In this document: in pieces, positions 53,601 to 61,951 of the stretch
Layout: every line of letters begins with the position of its first letter
How positions within the stretch are numbered: position 1 is the first letter of the stretch
Source: Chloroflexota bacterium
GTDB taxonomy: Bacteria; Chloroflexota; UBA6077; FW602-bin22; CADDYW01
DNA: 64,000 nt
Reading direction: 5' to 3'
NCBI GenBank assembly: GCA_902810745.1
Contig: CADDYW010000013.1
Coordinates: forward strand, 1 to 64,000
Made by a program: the position numbers and the translations under genes
Notes under the pieces: model-generated
Databases searched by the model: none
Seen by the model: only the letters and a program-made list of their open reading frames with translations
Told to the model about the DNA's origin: nothing

Positions 53601-54074
53601 GTCTTCGTCGAGGGCAAAGTACACGCCCGGCGCGCGGACAGGCTGATTGACCACGACTCGCTCGGTCCCGTTGACGACGAAGGAGCCAGTTTCGGTCATC
53701 AGCGGAAAATCGCCGACGAAAATCTCCTGCTCTTTGATCTCTCCGGTCTCCTTCGCGACCAGGCGGGTCCGTACCCGCAGTGGCGCGGTGTAGGTCAGAC
53801 CCCGTTCCCGACACGTCGTGGGATCGTGCGTGGGCTCGCCGAAGCTGTGATCGAGGAAATGCAGCTCGAACGCCTTCCCGGCGAAATCGACGATCGGCGA
53901 GATCTCGCTGAAGATCTCCCGGAGCCCTTCTTCCCGCAGCCAGCGGAAGGAATCGATCTGCACGCGGGTGAGATCGGGAATCGGCAGAATCTCGGGGATG
54001 CGAGCGTAGCTCCTGCGACAGCCGCCGGGCTTCGCGGCGCGGACCAGGGTCTGATCGGCTGGACTGAAAGCCAT
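50628..54074 (-). CDS. rpoB: RNA polymerase beta subunit (RpoB), isolated from rpoC
   Basis: 1148 residues, complete, ATG at 54074 with GGAGGG upstream. Hallmarks are [105 protein letters not shown] and [24 protein letters not shown]. Odd points: no rpoC follows (an RHS remnant does) and no ribosomal protein genes precede. The rifamycin pocket also differs from consensus at residues 143-148 (NQPVRA for SQLxRS), 397-399 (LLG for FMD, E. coli 514-516) and 447 (Asn for Pro564). His526 and Ser531 equivalents (409, 414) are kept. It could be the housekeeping gene in a rearranged locus or a second copy. Confidence 0.95.
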   Translation of the reverse strand: MAFSPADQTLVRAAKPGGCRRSYARIPEILPIPDLTRVQIDSFRWLREEGLREIFSEISPIVDFAGKAFELHFLDHSFGEPTHDPTTCRERGLTYTAPLRVRTRLVAKETGEIKEQEIFVGDFPLMTETGSFVVNGTERVVVNQPVRAPGVYFALDEDPSTGRQLASAKLIPSRGAWLEFETSNKNVLSVKVDRKRKLPVTVLLWAVGLGTDADIQERFAEVDTGEYRYLAETLQRDSTKSVEEALIELFRRLRPGEPPTLDHARSLLDTLFFNTRRYDLGKVGRYKLNRRLGLDLPPTQRLLTADDLVRIVTTLIALNNGVGHADDIDHLGNRRVRSIGELIQAALRVGLLRMERVVKERMSIQDPEAATPAALINVRPVVAALKEFFGGSQLSQLLGQTNPLEELTHKRRLSALGPGGLNRERAGMDVRDVHHSHYGRICPIETNEGANIGLVLSLATYARINEYGFVETPYRVVAKDVPNTIEDLVGRVAGEAIQSPRDGEVVVRAGEMIDQNLATKLAALPPRRIPVRPFASNEIRYLTADEEERWLIAQASSRLDANGNFLDERVEVRHGEAFSVESPSKIQYMDVSPKQIVSLATSLIPFLEHDEANRALMGANMQRQAVPLIWADSPTIGTGMEGHVARDSGHLVLARNPGVVLSATARRVVVQTVDGTSETYELRKYARTNQGTCFSQRPIVSVGDRVRAGQPLADSMSTRDGELALGQNVLVAFMSWDGYNFEDAIVLSEDLVRDDTFTSIHIEEYEIQARDTKLGPEEITRDLPNVGDDALRDLDERGIARIGAEVAAGDILVGKITPNGETELSAEERLLRAIFGEKAREVKDTSLRVPHGEGGVVVDVKVLTRENQDELSAGVNQVVRVNVAQKRKISEGDKLSGRHGNKGVVARIVPREDMPFLDDGTPVQIILNPIGVPSRMNVGQILETHLGWAAEALGLKVATPVFDGATEEDIVRELEEAGLPRTGKMRPRDGRTGEYFDQEVTVGSIYMMKLIHQVEDKVHARSTGPYSLITQQPLGGRAHFGGQRLGEMEVWALEAYGAAHILQEMLTVKSDDTVGRVQAYEAIVKGDEIRPPGVPESFKVLVKELQSLALRVDVLTEDDEAVVLVDDSASVDDTLPELGIAVERRSAR

Positions 54075-54253
54075 CTGCGCCTACCCTCCGGTTTTTGAGG
54101 TTGGAGACGCAGTGTAGCAGGATGGCAGGCGAAAGAACAGTCTTTTCCTTTGCGCGCCTTCGTGCTATAATGAAAATGGATGAATATATGCCATTTTGCC
54201 CGAGGGAAATCCGATCCCACGTCGGCTCGGTCGCCAGCCGCCTCAAGCCTCTT

Positions 54254-54448
54254 CTACTCGGGCAATGCCTCGACGCTCACGTTCACCTCGGTCGCCACGG
54301 CGACCGTCCGGTAGAGCGGTCAACGCTCCTTCCAGCGCTCGACGAGCGCCACCGCCTGCTCCTGGCTCGGCCCGACCAGGCGAAAGTGGACATCGATGCG
54401 CTCGAATCGGGACGTATCGTCGCTGCGGCGGATGCCGTCGATGGTCAC
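54254..54448 (-). CDS. OsmC C-terminal-half reading frame with in-frame UGA at the CP-cysteine position (selenoprotein candidate or remnant)
   Basis: From a GTG at 54448 (overlapping the DinB stop as GTGA) the frame runs 64 codons to TAG at 54254-54256, interrupted only by TGA at codon 43 (54320-54322). The peptide VTIDGIRRSDDTSRFERIDV, FRLVGPSQEQAVALVERWKER, (UGA), PLYRTVAVATEVNVSVEALPE matches the second half of OsmC/Ohr-like peroxidases. In those proteins RCPLY supplies the reactive cysteine, and UGA sits exactly at that Cys. Thirteen bases after it starts a perfect 8-bp inverted repeat, CGGTCGCC-GT-GGCGACCG, placed like a bacterial SECIS. The first OsmC half with the other cysteine is absent, so decay is also possible. 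Confidence 0.5.
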
Positions 54449-54915
54449 CTCGGGCGGCGTCCTTCGTACAGCTGTCGGTTGAGCTGGATCTGGCCCCAGT
54501 GCTCGCCCGCGTGGATCAGCGCGTGCTCGAGGCACCAGCCCGCTGTCACCTCGGTCTCCTGATTGGAGGAGAGCCGAGTTATCTGGATCGTCCGGCCCAG
54601 ATCCGCGCCCTCGAGCAGGGCAAAGCGCCGCCGCGCCTCGGCTCTCGCACGCTCGACGAGGCCGATCAGCTCCTCGGCGGTGTGTCGCGCGCGGAACTCG
54701 GCAGCGCGGTCGCGCTGGACCGTCTCGCCCACGGCACGGCTCAGCCAGTAATCGATCGATCCCACGATATGCGTCACCAGCGCGGCGATCGAGTTCGTCT
54801 CGGGGACCGGCGGCGTCCAGTTCAGGCAGTCGGGATCGAGCGGACGAACGAGCTCGAGCATGTTTTCGAAAAGCTCCTCGAGAACCGCCAGACTCGCCGC
54901 CAGGTGGGGATTCAT
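54445..54915 (-). CDS. DinB-family (YfiT/bacillithiol-transferase-like fold) protein
   Basis: 156 residues from the ATG at 54915 with GGAGGAGG upstream. The four-helix bundle shows the DinB metal-binding histidines in ALVTHIVGSIDYWL and GWCLEHALIHAGEHWGQI. Members are thiol-dependent transferases or damage-inducible proteins of mostly unknown role. The stop codon overlaps the start of the OsmC-like frame, implying translational coupling between two thiol-linked proteins. Confidence 0.87.
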   Translation of the reverse strand: MNPHLAASLAVLEELFENMLELVRPLDPDCLNWTPPVPETNSIAALVTHIVGSIDYWLSRAVGETVQRDRAAEFRARHTAEELIGLVERARAEARRRFALLEGADLGRTIQITRLSSNQETEVTAGWCLEHALIHAGEHWGQIQLNRQLYEGRRPR

Positions 54916-55149
54916 CGAACCTCCTCCAGTAATCATCCACTCTTCCGCCAACTATAGCAGTATCGAGAGGACGCGTCACCCACGAGAACCGCCACCGGTA
55001 TACCGCACAGGCGTAGGGATCCGAGCGCACTCCCCTCTCCGTCTCGGATGGAGAGGAGCCCGGGGTGAGGCCAGAGGACGCCTCGCATGATTCTGCGGTA
55101 GACCCTATTACGTCCCAGGACGAACGCCAGTGGCGGTCGAGCATCCGGT

Positions 55150-55155
55150 ATAATC
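55150..55155 (+). promoter_or_regulatory. -10 element TATAAT upstream of the exported zincin-like gene
   Basis: A perfect TATAAT 47 bases before the ATG at 55202. The -35 region is not recognisable. An inverted repeat CCTCTCC ... GGAGAGG lies further upstream near 55035-55060. Confidence 0.5.
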
Positions 55156-55201
55156 AGGGAAGCGGACGGCGAAGACGCCGTCCTGAATATGGAGGACGTC
55201 G

Positions 55202-56062
55202 ATGCCCTGTTCCCTGGTTGCCACGTCTTCCCGCTGGCTCGGCCGTCGATTGATCCTTTTCGGTCTCGCCGTCACGTTCATTCTTTCCGCCACACTTCGC
55301 GCTCCGCCACCGGCCGAGGCGGCCGGCTGTGACTTCGTCCTCGGCTTCGCGACCCTGCACAGCCTCATCCCCTCGATTGTCGGCAATTGTCTGACCGACG
55401 AGATCCACAATCCAACCAACGGCGATGGCCTCCAGTTCACGACCCGCGGCCTCCTCGTCTGGCGCAAGGCCGATAACTTCACCGCGTTCACCGATGGCCA
55501 CCAGACCTGGGTCAACGGCCCCTTCGGTCTCCAGGTTCGACTGAATACCGCTCGCTTCCCGTGGGAGCCCGATGTTGCCCCGGCGAATATCGACCCGCGG
55601 CTGAGCGTCGCCTATCGCATCGCGGCGGCGAGTCGCTTTTCTAGCCTCGTCTCAAACGTCGTCGCCGAGAGGATCCCCGTTCGCGTCGCCTCGCTCCCCG
55701 GCGCATTCGGTGCATTTTCGATCAATCAGCGCACTGGCCAGCAGACTATCCTCGTTAGTGCTGCGCTGCTCGATGCGGATCCGAGCGACGCGGCAGCCGT
55801 GCTGATCCACGAGGCGACCCACGCCTTTGACGCATCCCACCAGCCAGAGTTCGGGACCACCCAGGGATGCTTCCAGACCGAGCTACGCGCCAAGACGAAC
55901 GATCTGGCGTTCTGGCGGGAGCAGTTCGGTCCGGACGGCAAGCAGCCAGCGCTCAACGCGTTCGAGCGGTCCGAAAACGCCCAGCTTGCCCTTGCCGAGA
56001 CGAACCTGCAGGCGCTGCTGCGCGCCACGTTCGATGCCTACCAGAGCGAGTGCGGCCTGTAG
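55202..56062 (+). CDS. exported protein with HExxH zincin motif
   Basis: 286 residues, GGAGG six bases before the ATG. The signal peptide WLGRRLILFGLAVTFILSATLRAPPPAEA ends near residue 40. The mature part has HNPTNGDGLQFTTRGLLVWRKADN and TAFTDGHQTWVNGPFGLQ, an accessory segment. A putative metalloprotease core follows, with VLIHEATHAFDASHQPEF (HExxH and downstream His) and QTELRAKTNDLAFWREQFG. The layout suits a secreted neutral peptidase-like protein. Convergent with the ABC-2 permease (stops adjacent at 56062/56063). Confidence 0.75.
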   Translation: MPCSLVATSSRWLGRRLILFGLAVTFILSATLRAPPPAEAAGCDFVLGFATLHSLIPSIVGNCLTDEIHNPTNGDGLQFTTRGLLVWRKADNFTAFTDGHQTWVNGPFGLQVRLNTARFPWEPDVAPANIDPRLSVAYRIAAASRFSSLVSNVVAERIPVRVASLPGAFGAFSINQRTGQQTILVSAALLDADPSDAAAVLIHEATHAFDASHQPEFGTTQGCFQTELRAKTNDLAFWREQFGPDGKQPALNAFERSENAQLALAETNLQALLRATFDAYQSECGL

Positions 56063-56896
56063 CTAATCCAGCGTTCCGAATCGGTGTGCACCCACCACCA
56101 CCATCGTCAGGGCAAAGATGGCGAGGATGAGAACCTCCTCGACCGTTCCTAGCACGTGGCCGAAGATGTCCACGCCAATTGCCGTGACCGCCGTGGGCGA
56201 CGCGCCGGTGGAGAGTAGCACGATCCGGCGGAGCGGATCCACGCCGTAGGTCGCCGGATCGAGTCGGGTAAGAACTTTCAGCCACTGCGGAATACCCTGG
56301 AGCGGGAAGAGGGCGCCGCTCAGAAAGAACAGCGGCATCATCAGCAGGTTTACCACCACGCCGAAGCCCTCCATCGTGCGCATCCGCGAGGCGACGACAA
56401 TGCCCAGGCTCGTCATCGCGAAGGCGAGAACAAACATCAGCAGCAGCATCTGTGCAACGAGAAGCGGCGTTAAGGTCACGCCCGCCAGCGGCGCCAGCAG
56501 CAGGACGATGCTGCCCTGAAAGACTGCCTGGGTGCTGCCGCCAAGCGCCTTCCCGATAGCGACCGCCTGGCGGCTGACCGGAGCGACCAGTACTTCGCGC
56601 AGGAACCCGAACTCGCGATCCCAGACGATGCTCATCGCCGAGAAGACGCCGGTGAACAGCACCGCCATGGAGACGACGCCCGGATAGAGGAAGAGGACGT
56701 AGGATCCGGCCCCGCCGAAGCTTCCTCGCGCGGCAGTGCCAACCAGGGTGCCCAGGGCGTTGCCGAAGATGAGCAGAAACAGCACCGGTTGTCCTAACGA
56801 GGCGAGGATCCGTGAGCGGTCTCGCCAGAAACGGATCACATCGCGATACCAGATCGTATAGATCCCGCGGGCATTGGCTTGCAGCCACGACCTCAC
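56063..56896 (-). CDS. ABC-2-type exporter permease (DrrB-like)
   Basis: 277 residues with six membrane segments. YRDVIRFWRDRSRILASLGQPVLFLLIFG at the N-terminus and FFLSGALFPLQGIPQWLKVLTRLDPATYGVDPLR near the C-terminus are typical of DrrB/NodJ-type permeases. The start (GTG) overlaps the stop of the ATPase gene by four bases. With the ATPase it forms a complete exporter for a lipophilic drug, lipid or polysaccharide. Confidence 0.9.
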   Translation of the reverse strand: MRSWLQANARGIYTIWYRDVIRFWRDRSRILASLGQPVLFLLIFGNALGTLVGTAARGSFGGAGSYVLFLYPGVVSMAVLFTGVFSAMSIVWDREFGFLREVLVAPVSRQAVAIGKALGGSTQAVFQGSIVLLLAPLAGVTLTPLLVAQMLLLMFVLAFAMTSLGIVVASRMRTMEGFGVVVNLLMMPLFFLSGALFPLQGIPQWLKVLTRLDPATYGVDPLRRIVLLSTGASPTAVTAIGVDIFGHVLGTVEEVLILAIFALTMVVVGAHRFGTLD

Positions 56897-57867
56897 CGCC
56901 GCCTGCCTCCCCAGAGACGTGCCATCTGGCGCATCTCCTCGCCACCTCCCTCTTCTTCGCGGATAGCGCGGCCGGTCAGCTTGATGAACACATCGTCGAG
57001 CGTGGGGTGGCTCACGCTTACCGAGACCAGCGGCGTACTCAGCCGGCAGAGACGCGGGATGAACTCGTCGGCGCGGGGAACGTTGAGTCGAAGAGCGCCG
57101 TCCTGCTCCCGAGCGGCGATCCCGAGCAGGCGGTGAAGCTCATCTTCTGCCCGGCGGTTGTCCGCGGTCCGCACCAGAATCACGTCTCCCCCGACCGACG
57201 CCTTCAGACTGCCTGGCGTGTCGAGGGCAATGATCCGACCGCGATCGATGATCGCGACACGGTCGCAGTACTCTGCCTCGTCGAGGTAGTGCGTGGTCAG
57301 GAAGATCGTGAGGCCCTCGCGGCGCTGCTGCAGGATATAATCCCAGATGTACCGCCGCGTCTGCGGATCCAGCCCCACGGTTGGCTCGTCCAGAAAGAGT
57401 ATGAGCGGGCGGTGCAGCAGGCCACGGGCAACCTCCAACCGCCGTCGCATGCCACCGGAGAAGTTCCGTACGAGGTCGTTGCGTCGGTTCCAGAGCCCAA
57501 GCATCTGCATCAGCTGCTCCGCGCGGGCGCGCGTCTGCGCGGCCGGCACGTTGTACAGGTAGGCGTGGAACTCGAGATTCTCCAGCGCCGTGAGCTGAAC
57601 GTCCAGACTCGGGTCCTGGAAGACCAGCCCAATCGAGCTGCGAACCTGCCCCGCTTGCTTGACGACGTCGAAGCCGTTGACGAGCACCAGTCCGCGTGTC
57701 GGCTTGAGCAGAGTGCAGAGGATGTTGATCGTCGTGGTCTTGCCCGCGCCGTTCGGACCGAGGAATCCAAACACCTCTCCCTGGCGGACGCGAAAAGAGA
57801 CGCCGTCGACCGCGGTGAAGTCGTCGAAGCACTTGACGAGCTCCTCGACCAGGATGGCGTCGCTCAC
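56893..57867 (-). CDS. ABC exporter ATP-binding protein (DrrA-like)
   Basis: 324 residues from a GTG. Walker [10 protein letters not shown], signature [16 protein letters not shown] and Walker [13 protein letters not shown] are followed by the DrrA-type C-terminal extension (about 225-320), which includes [33 protein letters not shown]. It pairs with the permease encoded immediately downstream. Confidence 0.92.
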   Translation of the reverse strand: MSDAILVEELVKCFDDFTAVDGVSFRVRQGEVFGFLGPNGAGKTTTINILCTLLKPTRGLVLVNGFDVVKQAGQVRSSIGLVFQDPSLDVQLTALENLEFHAYLYNVPAAQTRARAEQLMQMLGLWNRRNDLVRNFSGGMRRRLEVARGLLHRPLILFLDEPTVGLDPQTRRYIWDYILQQRREGLTIFLTTHYLDEAEYCDRVAIIDRGRIIALDTPGSLKASVGGDVILVRTADNRRAEDELHRLLGIAAREQDGALRLNVPRADEFIPRLCRLSTPLVSVSVSHPTLDDVFIKLTGRAIREEEGGGEEMRQMARLWGGRRR

Positions 57868-57922
57868 CGGAGCGTCCTCGGACAGGGAGGCAAGGTGGGG
57901 CCGTCAGCCGACCGGGGCAGCA

Positions 57923-58354
57923 TCAGGGCGACGGGATGTTCCCACAGGCGACCGAGATGGCTAGATCCTGCTCCGACTGGTGCACGTTGATCGCATAGTG
58001 CCCGGTCGTCAGCGAGGACAGCGGCACGTTCACGGTGGTGTCGGATCGCCCATCCTCGACACTCTTCAGCGGGTAGACGATCTTTCCCAGCGACGGGCCG
58101 CACTGGCCAGCGTGGATGTGCGCTGGCTCGCTCGCGCCGGCGCGCTCACCGCTCAGCGAGATCAGCACCTGCGTCTGATTCCCCCGCGGGATCAGCATCG
58201 CGGTTCCGGACATGCCCGAATTGTTCTGAGGACTCAGAGTCACGGTGATCGCGCGGTCGGTGACCGCGCCCTCGGTCGCCACGTTGTCTGCTCCCCCGCA
58301 GCCGAGGGTCGTCAAGGCCAGGAGCAGGCCGATTGCCGTCAGGCGCCTCACCAT
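57923..58354 (-). CDS. lipoprotein with CHRD/SOD-like beta domain
   Basis: 143 residues from the ATG at 58354 with AAGGAGG upstream. Signal and lipobox are LTAIGLLLALTTLGC (Cys near residue 18). The mature domain ITVTLSPQNNSGMSGTAMLIPRGNQTQVLISL, AHIHAGQCGPSLGKIVYPL and TTGHYAINVHQSE has the histidine arrangement of CHRD or Cu/Zn-SOD-like folds, without the full copper/zinc ligand set. Anchored outside the membrane; function unknown. Confidence 0.72.
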   Translation of the reverse strand: MVRRLTAIGLLLALTTLGCGGADNVATEGAVTDRAITVTLSPQNNSGMSGTAMLIPRGNQTQVLISLSGERAGASEPAHIHAGQCGPSLGKIVYPLKSVEDGRSDTTVNVPLSSLTTGHYAINVHQSEQDLAISVACGNIPSP

Positions 58355-58536
58355 GGATCGCTTCGCCTCCTTGTGCATCGAGGCGGCACCGTGCAGAAGA
58401 GGTGCCATGCACGACCCGCCTGCCGCTTTGACGCCCCTTGTCACGACGTGCGGTCGGGGCGGATAATGGCGCTGGCGCGCGTGGCCGATTCTCCCGAACG
58501 AAGCTGCCCAGGCCATCCGCGATGAGGTGCGAGTCA

Positions 58537-59400
58537 ATGAAAATCGGCGTCATCTTTCCACAGGTCGAGATTGGAAGTGATCCCAGCGGCGTCCGTGATT
58601 ACGCCCAGGCGGTCGAGGACATGGGGTTCACGCACATCAGCGCGTACGATCACGTTCTTGGCGCTAGCCCGGAAGGCCGCGACTTTCCCATGGCCTATAC
58701 CGATAAGAGTATGTTTCACGAGGTGCTGGTTCTCTTCGGCTTTCTGGCCGGGATCACCAGGCGCGTCGAGCTGGTCACCGACGTGATCATCCTTCCCCAG
58801 CGGCAGACGGTGCTCGTCGCCAAGCAGGCGGCCGAGATCGACGTGCTCACCGGCGGGCGTTTCCGCCTGGGCGTCGGCATCGGCTGGAATCCGGTCGAAT
58901 ACGAGGGCCTGAACGAGAACTTCCACAACCGGGGACGGCGCATCGAGGAGCAGGTCGAGGTGCTGCGCAAGCTCTGGACCGAGCCGGTCGTCGAGTATCA
59001 CGGCCGGTGGCATCACATCGATCGCGCCGGGCTGAATCCACTGCCGGTCCAGCGGCCGATCCCGGTCTGGTTCGGCGGGTCGGCCGAACCGGCGCTCCAG
59101 CGGCTGGCGCGCATCGCCGATGGCTGGATGCCGAATCGGAAGCCGCCGGAGGGCTGGGCAGCCAACGTCGCGCGCGTCCGAGAGTACGTACGCGCGGCCG
59201 GCCGCGACGTCGGCGCGTTTGGCCTGCAAGGGCGACTGAACACCGCGAACGCCACGCCAGACCAGTGGCGTGCCGACGCCGAGGAGTGGCGCTCGCTCGG
59301 CGCCAACTATCTGGACGTCAACACGATGGGCGCCGGCCTGCACGGTCCCCAGGCGCACATCGACCGCCTGCGGAAGATCAAGGAAGAGCTTGGGGCGTAG
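58537..59400 (+). CDS. LLM-class F420-dependent oxidoreductase
   Basis: 287 residues from the ATG at 58537 with GAGG upstream. Luciferase-like barrel with ITRRVELVTDVIILPQRQTVLVAKQAAEIDVLTGGRFRLGVGIGWNPVEYEGL, the run characteristic of F420-dependent members, and PIPVWFGGSAEPALQRLARIADGWMP. It reduces or oxidises an unknown substrate using F420 or FMN; the flavin-type cofactor is inferred from the subfamily. Convergent with the acyl-CoA ligase gene. Confidence 0.9.
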   Translation: MKIGVIFPQVEIGSDPSGVRDYAQAVEDMGFTHISAYDHVLGASPEGRDFPMAYTDKSMFHEVLVLFGFLAGITRRVELVTDVIILPQRQTVLVAKQAAEIDVLTGGRFRLGVGIGWNPVEYEGLNENFHNRGRRIEEQVEVLRKLWTEPVVEYHGRWHHIDRAGLNPLPVQRPIPVWFGGSAEPALQRLARIADGWMPNRKPPEGWAANVARVREYVRAAGRDVGAFGLQGRLNTANATPDQWRADAEEWRSLGANYLDVNTMGAGLHGPQAHIDRLRKIKEELGA

Positions 59401-59404
59401 AGCC

Positions 59405-61048
59405 TCAGTTGATCCGCTTGGTCATCCCGGCCCACTCCCGCTCGCGCAGGACGTACTTCTGGATCTTGCCGGTCGAGGTTTTCGGCAGGTCGCCGAACTC
59501 GACTGCCTTCGGGCACTTGAAGTGGGCAATGCGCTGGCGGCAGAAGGCGATGATCTCCTCGGCCGTCGCCGACTGCCCCGGCTTCAGCGTCACGAACGCC
59601 TTCGGCACCTCGCCCCACTTCGGGTCCGGGATGGCGATCACCGCGACTTCCAGCACCGCCGGGTGCTGGTAGATCGTCTGCTCGACTTCGATCGTCGAGA
59701 TATTCTCGCCGCCGGAGATGATGATGTCCTTCTTGCGGTCGCGCAGTTCGATGTAGCCGTCGGGGTGCATCACCGCCAGGTCGCCGCTGTGGAACCAGCC
59801 GCCCCGAAAGGCCTCGGCCGTCGCCTCCGGCTGATTGTAGTAGCCCTTGGTGACGTTGTTGCCGCGCATCACGACCTCGCCCAGTGTCTGGCCGTCGGCC
59901 GGCACGTCGCGCATCTCCTCGTCGACGACGCGGACGACGTCCGAGACGATCAGTGGCACGCCCTGGCGCGCCTTGAACTGCGCCTGCTCGGCCAGCGACA
60001 GCTCGGAATAGCCTGGCTGCTCCTCGCAGATGGTGTAGGGGGCGTACGTCTCGGTCAGACCGTAGATGTGCACGACGTCGGCGCCGAGCGCGGCCATCTC
60101 GTTGATGATCGTCGGTGACGGAGGAGCCCCACCGACTGCCACCGTGAGCTTCCGCCGGAGCTTCACCTCCCGGCTCAGCGGGTGATTGACCAGCGAGATC
60201 AGCACCGTCGGCGCGGCGCAGAGGTGCGTCACGCCTTCCTGCTCGATCAGCCGCCAGACGAGCGCGGGATCGACCTTCCGCAGGCAGACGTGCGTCCCGG
60301 CCACCGCGGTGACGCCCCAGGGGAAGCCCCAGCCATTGCAGTGGAACATCGGCAGCGTCCAGAGGTAGACCGAGTCGGCGCCCAGGCGGAGATGGAGTCC
60401 AAGGCCCAGTGCCTTCAGGTAGGCACCGCGATGCGTGTACATGACGCCCTTGGGCCGTCCAGTCGTCCCGCTGGTGTAGTTGATGCAGATCGTCTCGTTC
60501 TCGCTCTCGAGCCACCAGTCCAGCCTGGCCGGACTGCCACTCTCCAGGAACTCCTCGTAGGTTGGCCCGGGGAGCGACCGCGTCGGGACCGTGTCGACGA
60601 TGCTGATGACCTGCTCGACCGCGCCGAGGCGGGACGGGTCGATCAGAGGGCTTAGCTCGGTGTCGACGAAGAGGAATCGCGCGCCGGAATGCTCGAGGAT
60701 GTAAGCAATCTCGTCGGTCGAAAGACGGACGTTGATCGTCACCAGGATGCCTCCGGCCAGCGGAACGCCGAAGTGGGCCTCGAGAATCGGTGGAGTGTTC
60801 GGGCAGAGAAAGGCAACGCGGTCGCCGTGCTGCAGCCCTGCCTTCCGCAGCGCCGAGGCGAGACGATTGACCCGCGCGGCAAGCTGGCCGTACGTGTAGC
60901 GCTGATCGCCGTAGACGACTGCCGTCTTGCGCGGGAAAACGGCTCCACTTCGCTCGCCGAGCCAGAGCGGTGTCAGCTTCTGGAACCAGACTGGCTCCTG
61001 CCCGGAAGTTTCGAAAGATTGCCCGGATGGATGCACCACCTGCGCCAT
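59405..61048 (-). CDS. AMP-forming acyl-CoA ligase (medium/long-chain type)
   Basis: 547 residues from the ATG at 61048 with GGGAGG upstream. The AMP-binding signature YTSGTTGRPKGVMYTHRG is followed by LPMFHCNGWGFPWG, GGAPPSPTIINEM, YGLTETYAPYT and WFHSGDLAVMHPDGYIELRDRKKDIIISGGENIS, with the catalytic lysine in TSTGKIQKYVLRE. It activates a carboxylic acid via acyl-AMP to acyl-CoA. An alpha/beta hydrolase gene and an acyl-CoA dehydrogenase gene lie on the opposite strand next to it, which suggests a shared fatty- or aromatic-acid pathway. Confidence 0.93.
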   Translation of the reverse strand: MAQVVHPSGQSFETSGQEPVWFQKLTPLWLGERSGAVFPRKTAVVYGDQRYTYGQLAARVNRLASALRKAGLQHGDRVAFLCPNTPPILEAHFGVPLAGGILVTINVRLSTDEIAYILEHSGARFLFVDTELSPLIDPSRLGAVEQVISIVDTVPTRSLPGPTYEEFLESGSPARLDWWLESENETICINYTSGTTGRPKGVMYTHRGAYLKALGLGLHLRLGADSVYLWTLPMFHCNGWGFPWGVTAVAGTHVCLRKVDPALVWRLIEQEGVTHLCAAPTVLISLVNHPLSREVKLRRKLTVAVGGAPPSPTIINEMAALGADVVHIYGLTETYAPYTICEEQPGYSELSLAEQAQFKARQGVPLIVSDVVRVVDEEMRDVPADGQTLGEVVMRGNNVTKGYYNQPEATAEAFRGGWFHSGDLAVMHPDGYIELRDRKKDIIISGGENISTIEVEQTIYQHPAVLEVAVIAIPDPKWGEVPKAFVTLKPGQSATAEEIIAFCRQRIAHFKCPKAVEFGDLPKTSTGKIQKYVLREREWAGMTKRIN

Positions 61049-61178
61049 TCTGACCTCCCTCGACGTCCTCGCGGGTCCAAGTATAGCAAGTATGATCTTC
61101 AACGGTAGTCCAGACCTTGGCACGCCCGCTTCGCCGCGTGTACCATGGCTGCACTGATCATCCGACGACGGAGGAGAC

Positions 61179-61937
61179 ATGCCCTACGCCCCGGTCAATG
61201 GCATCGATCTGTACTACGAGGAGCACGGCGATGGGGTTCCGCTGGTTCTCATCCACGGCTTCAGTAGCGCGGGTTCCTCCTGGGCAGATCACGTCCCGGC
61301 CCTGGCGTCGACCTACCGCGTCATCGTGCCCGATCTACGCGGTCACGGCAGGAGTACCGGCGCACCCGAGACAATCCATCACGACCGCTTCGCCGCGGAT
61401 CTCGTCGCGTTACTGGATTATCTCGACGTCGACCGCGCGCACTTCGTCGGGCATAGCTCGGGCGGCATGTGTCTGCTCTTCGTCGGCACGAGATACCCCA
61501 CACGTGCACGCACGCTGACGCTATCGAGCGCGACCTACACCTTCGACGAGGTGGCGCGGCGGCAGATGTATCAGGTTGCCGACAACCAGCAGAGTCGACC
61601 AGAAGCGATGGCCGCCGCGCGACGCCTCCACGGCGCGACACACGGCGACGACTACGCCCGGGTGCTGGCGAGCGTCTTTCGCGGGTTCGCCGACAACCAC
61701 GCGACCGAGCTACCGTTTCAGCCCGAGGATCTTCGCGCCATCACGATTCCCACACTCGTGCTGCACGGCGACCGCGACGTTTTCTTTCCGGTCAGTATCC
61801 CGGTGACGATGTACCAGTCGCTGCCGAACGCCGAGCTGTGCATTCTTCCGTCGGTTGGCCACTGGGGGCCGCGCGAGGCGCCGGATCTCTTCCGTGCCGT
61901 CCTGCTCGCGTTCCTCGCGCGCCACGCGGATGCCTGA
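61179..61937 (+). CDS. alpha/beta hydrolase
   Basis: 252 residues from the ATG at 61179 with GGAGGAG upstream. Visible features are the oxyanion strand LIHGFSSAGSSW, the nucleophile elbow GHSSGGM (Ser), an acid in HGDRDVFFP and the catalytic His in VGHWGPRE. It resembles the 3-oxoadipate enol-lactonase/esterase group. It is followed 14 bases later by the acyl-CoA dehydrogenase gene, so the pair is probably one unit. Confidence 0.92.
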   Translation: MPYAPVNGIDLYYEEHGDGVPLVLIHGFSSAGSSWADHVPALASTYRVIVPDLRGHGRSTGAPETIHHDRFAADLVALLDYLDVDRAHFVGHSSGGMCLLFVGTRYPTRARTLTLSSATYTFDEVARRQMYQVADNQQSRPEAMAAARRLHGATHGDDYARVLASVFRGFADNHATELPFQPEDLRAITIPTLVLHGDRDVFFPVSIPVTMYQSLPNAELCILPSVGHWGPREAPDLFRAVLLAFLARHADA

Positions 61938-61951
61938 GCAGGTGACTGCCA

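Noticed and set aside
54161-54171. Perfect TATAAT on the + strand upstream of rpoB (54166-54171)
   Set aside because: No suitable -35 and no + strand gene follows; the region downstream is antisense to the OsmC-like frame and DinB.
52135-54246. 703-residue minus-strand frame overlapping rpoB in another phase
   Set aside because: It is a shadow of rpoB; the translation is dominated by Arg/Pro/Ser and lacks any domain.
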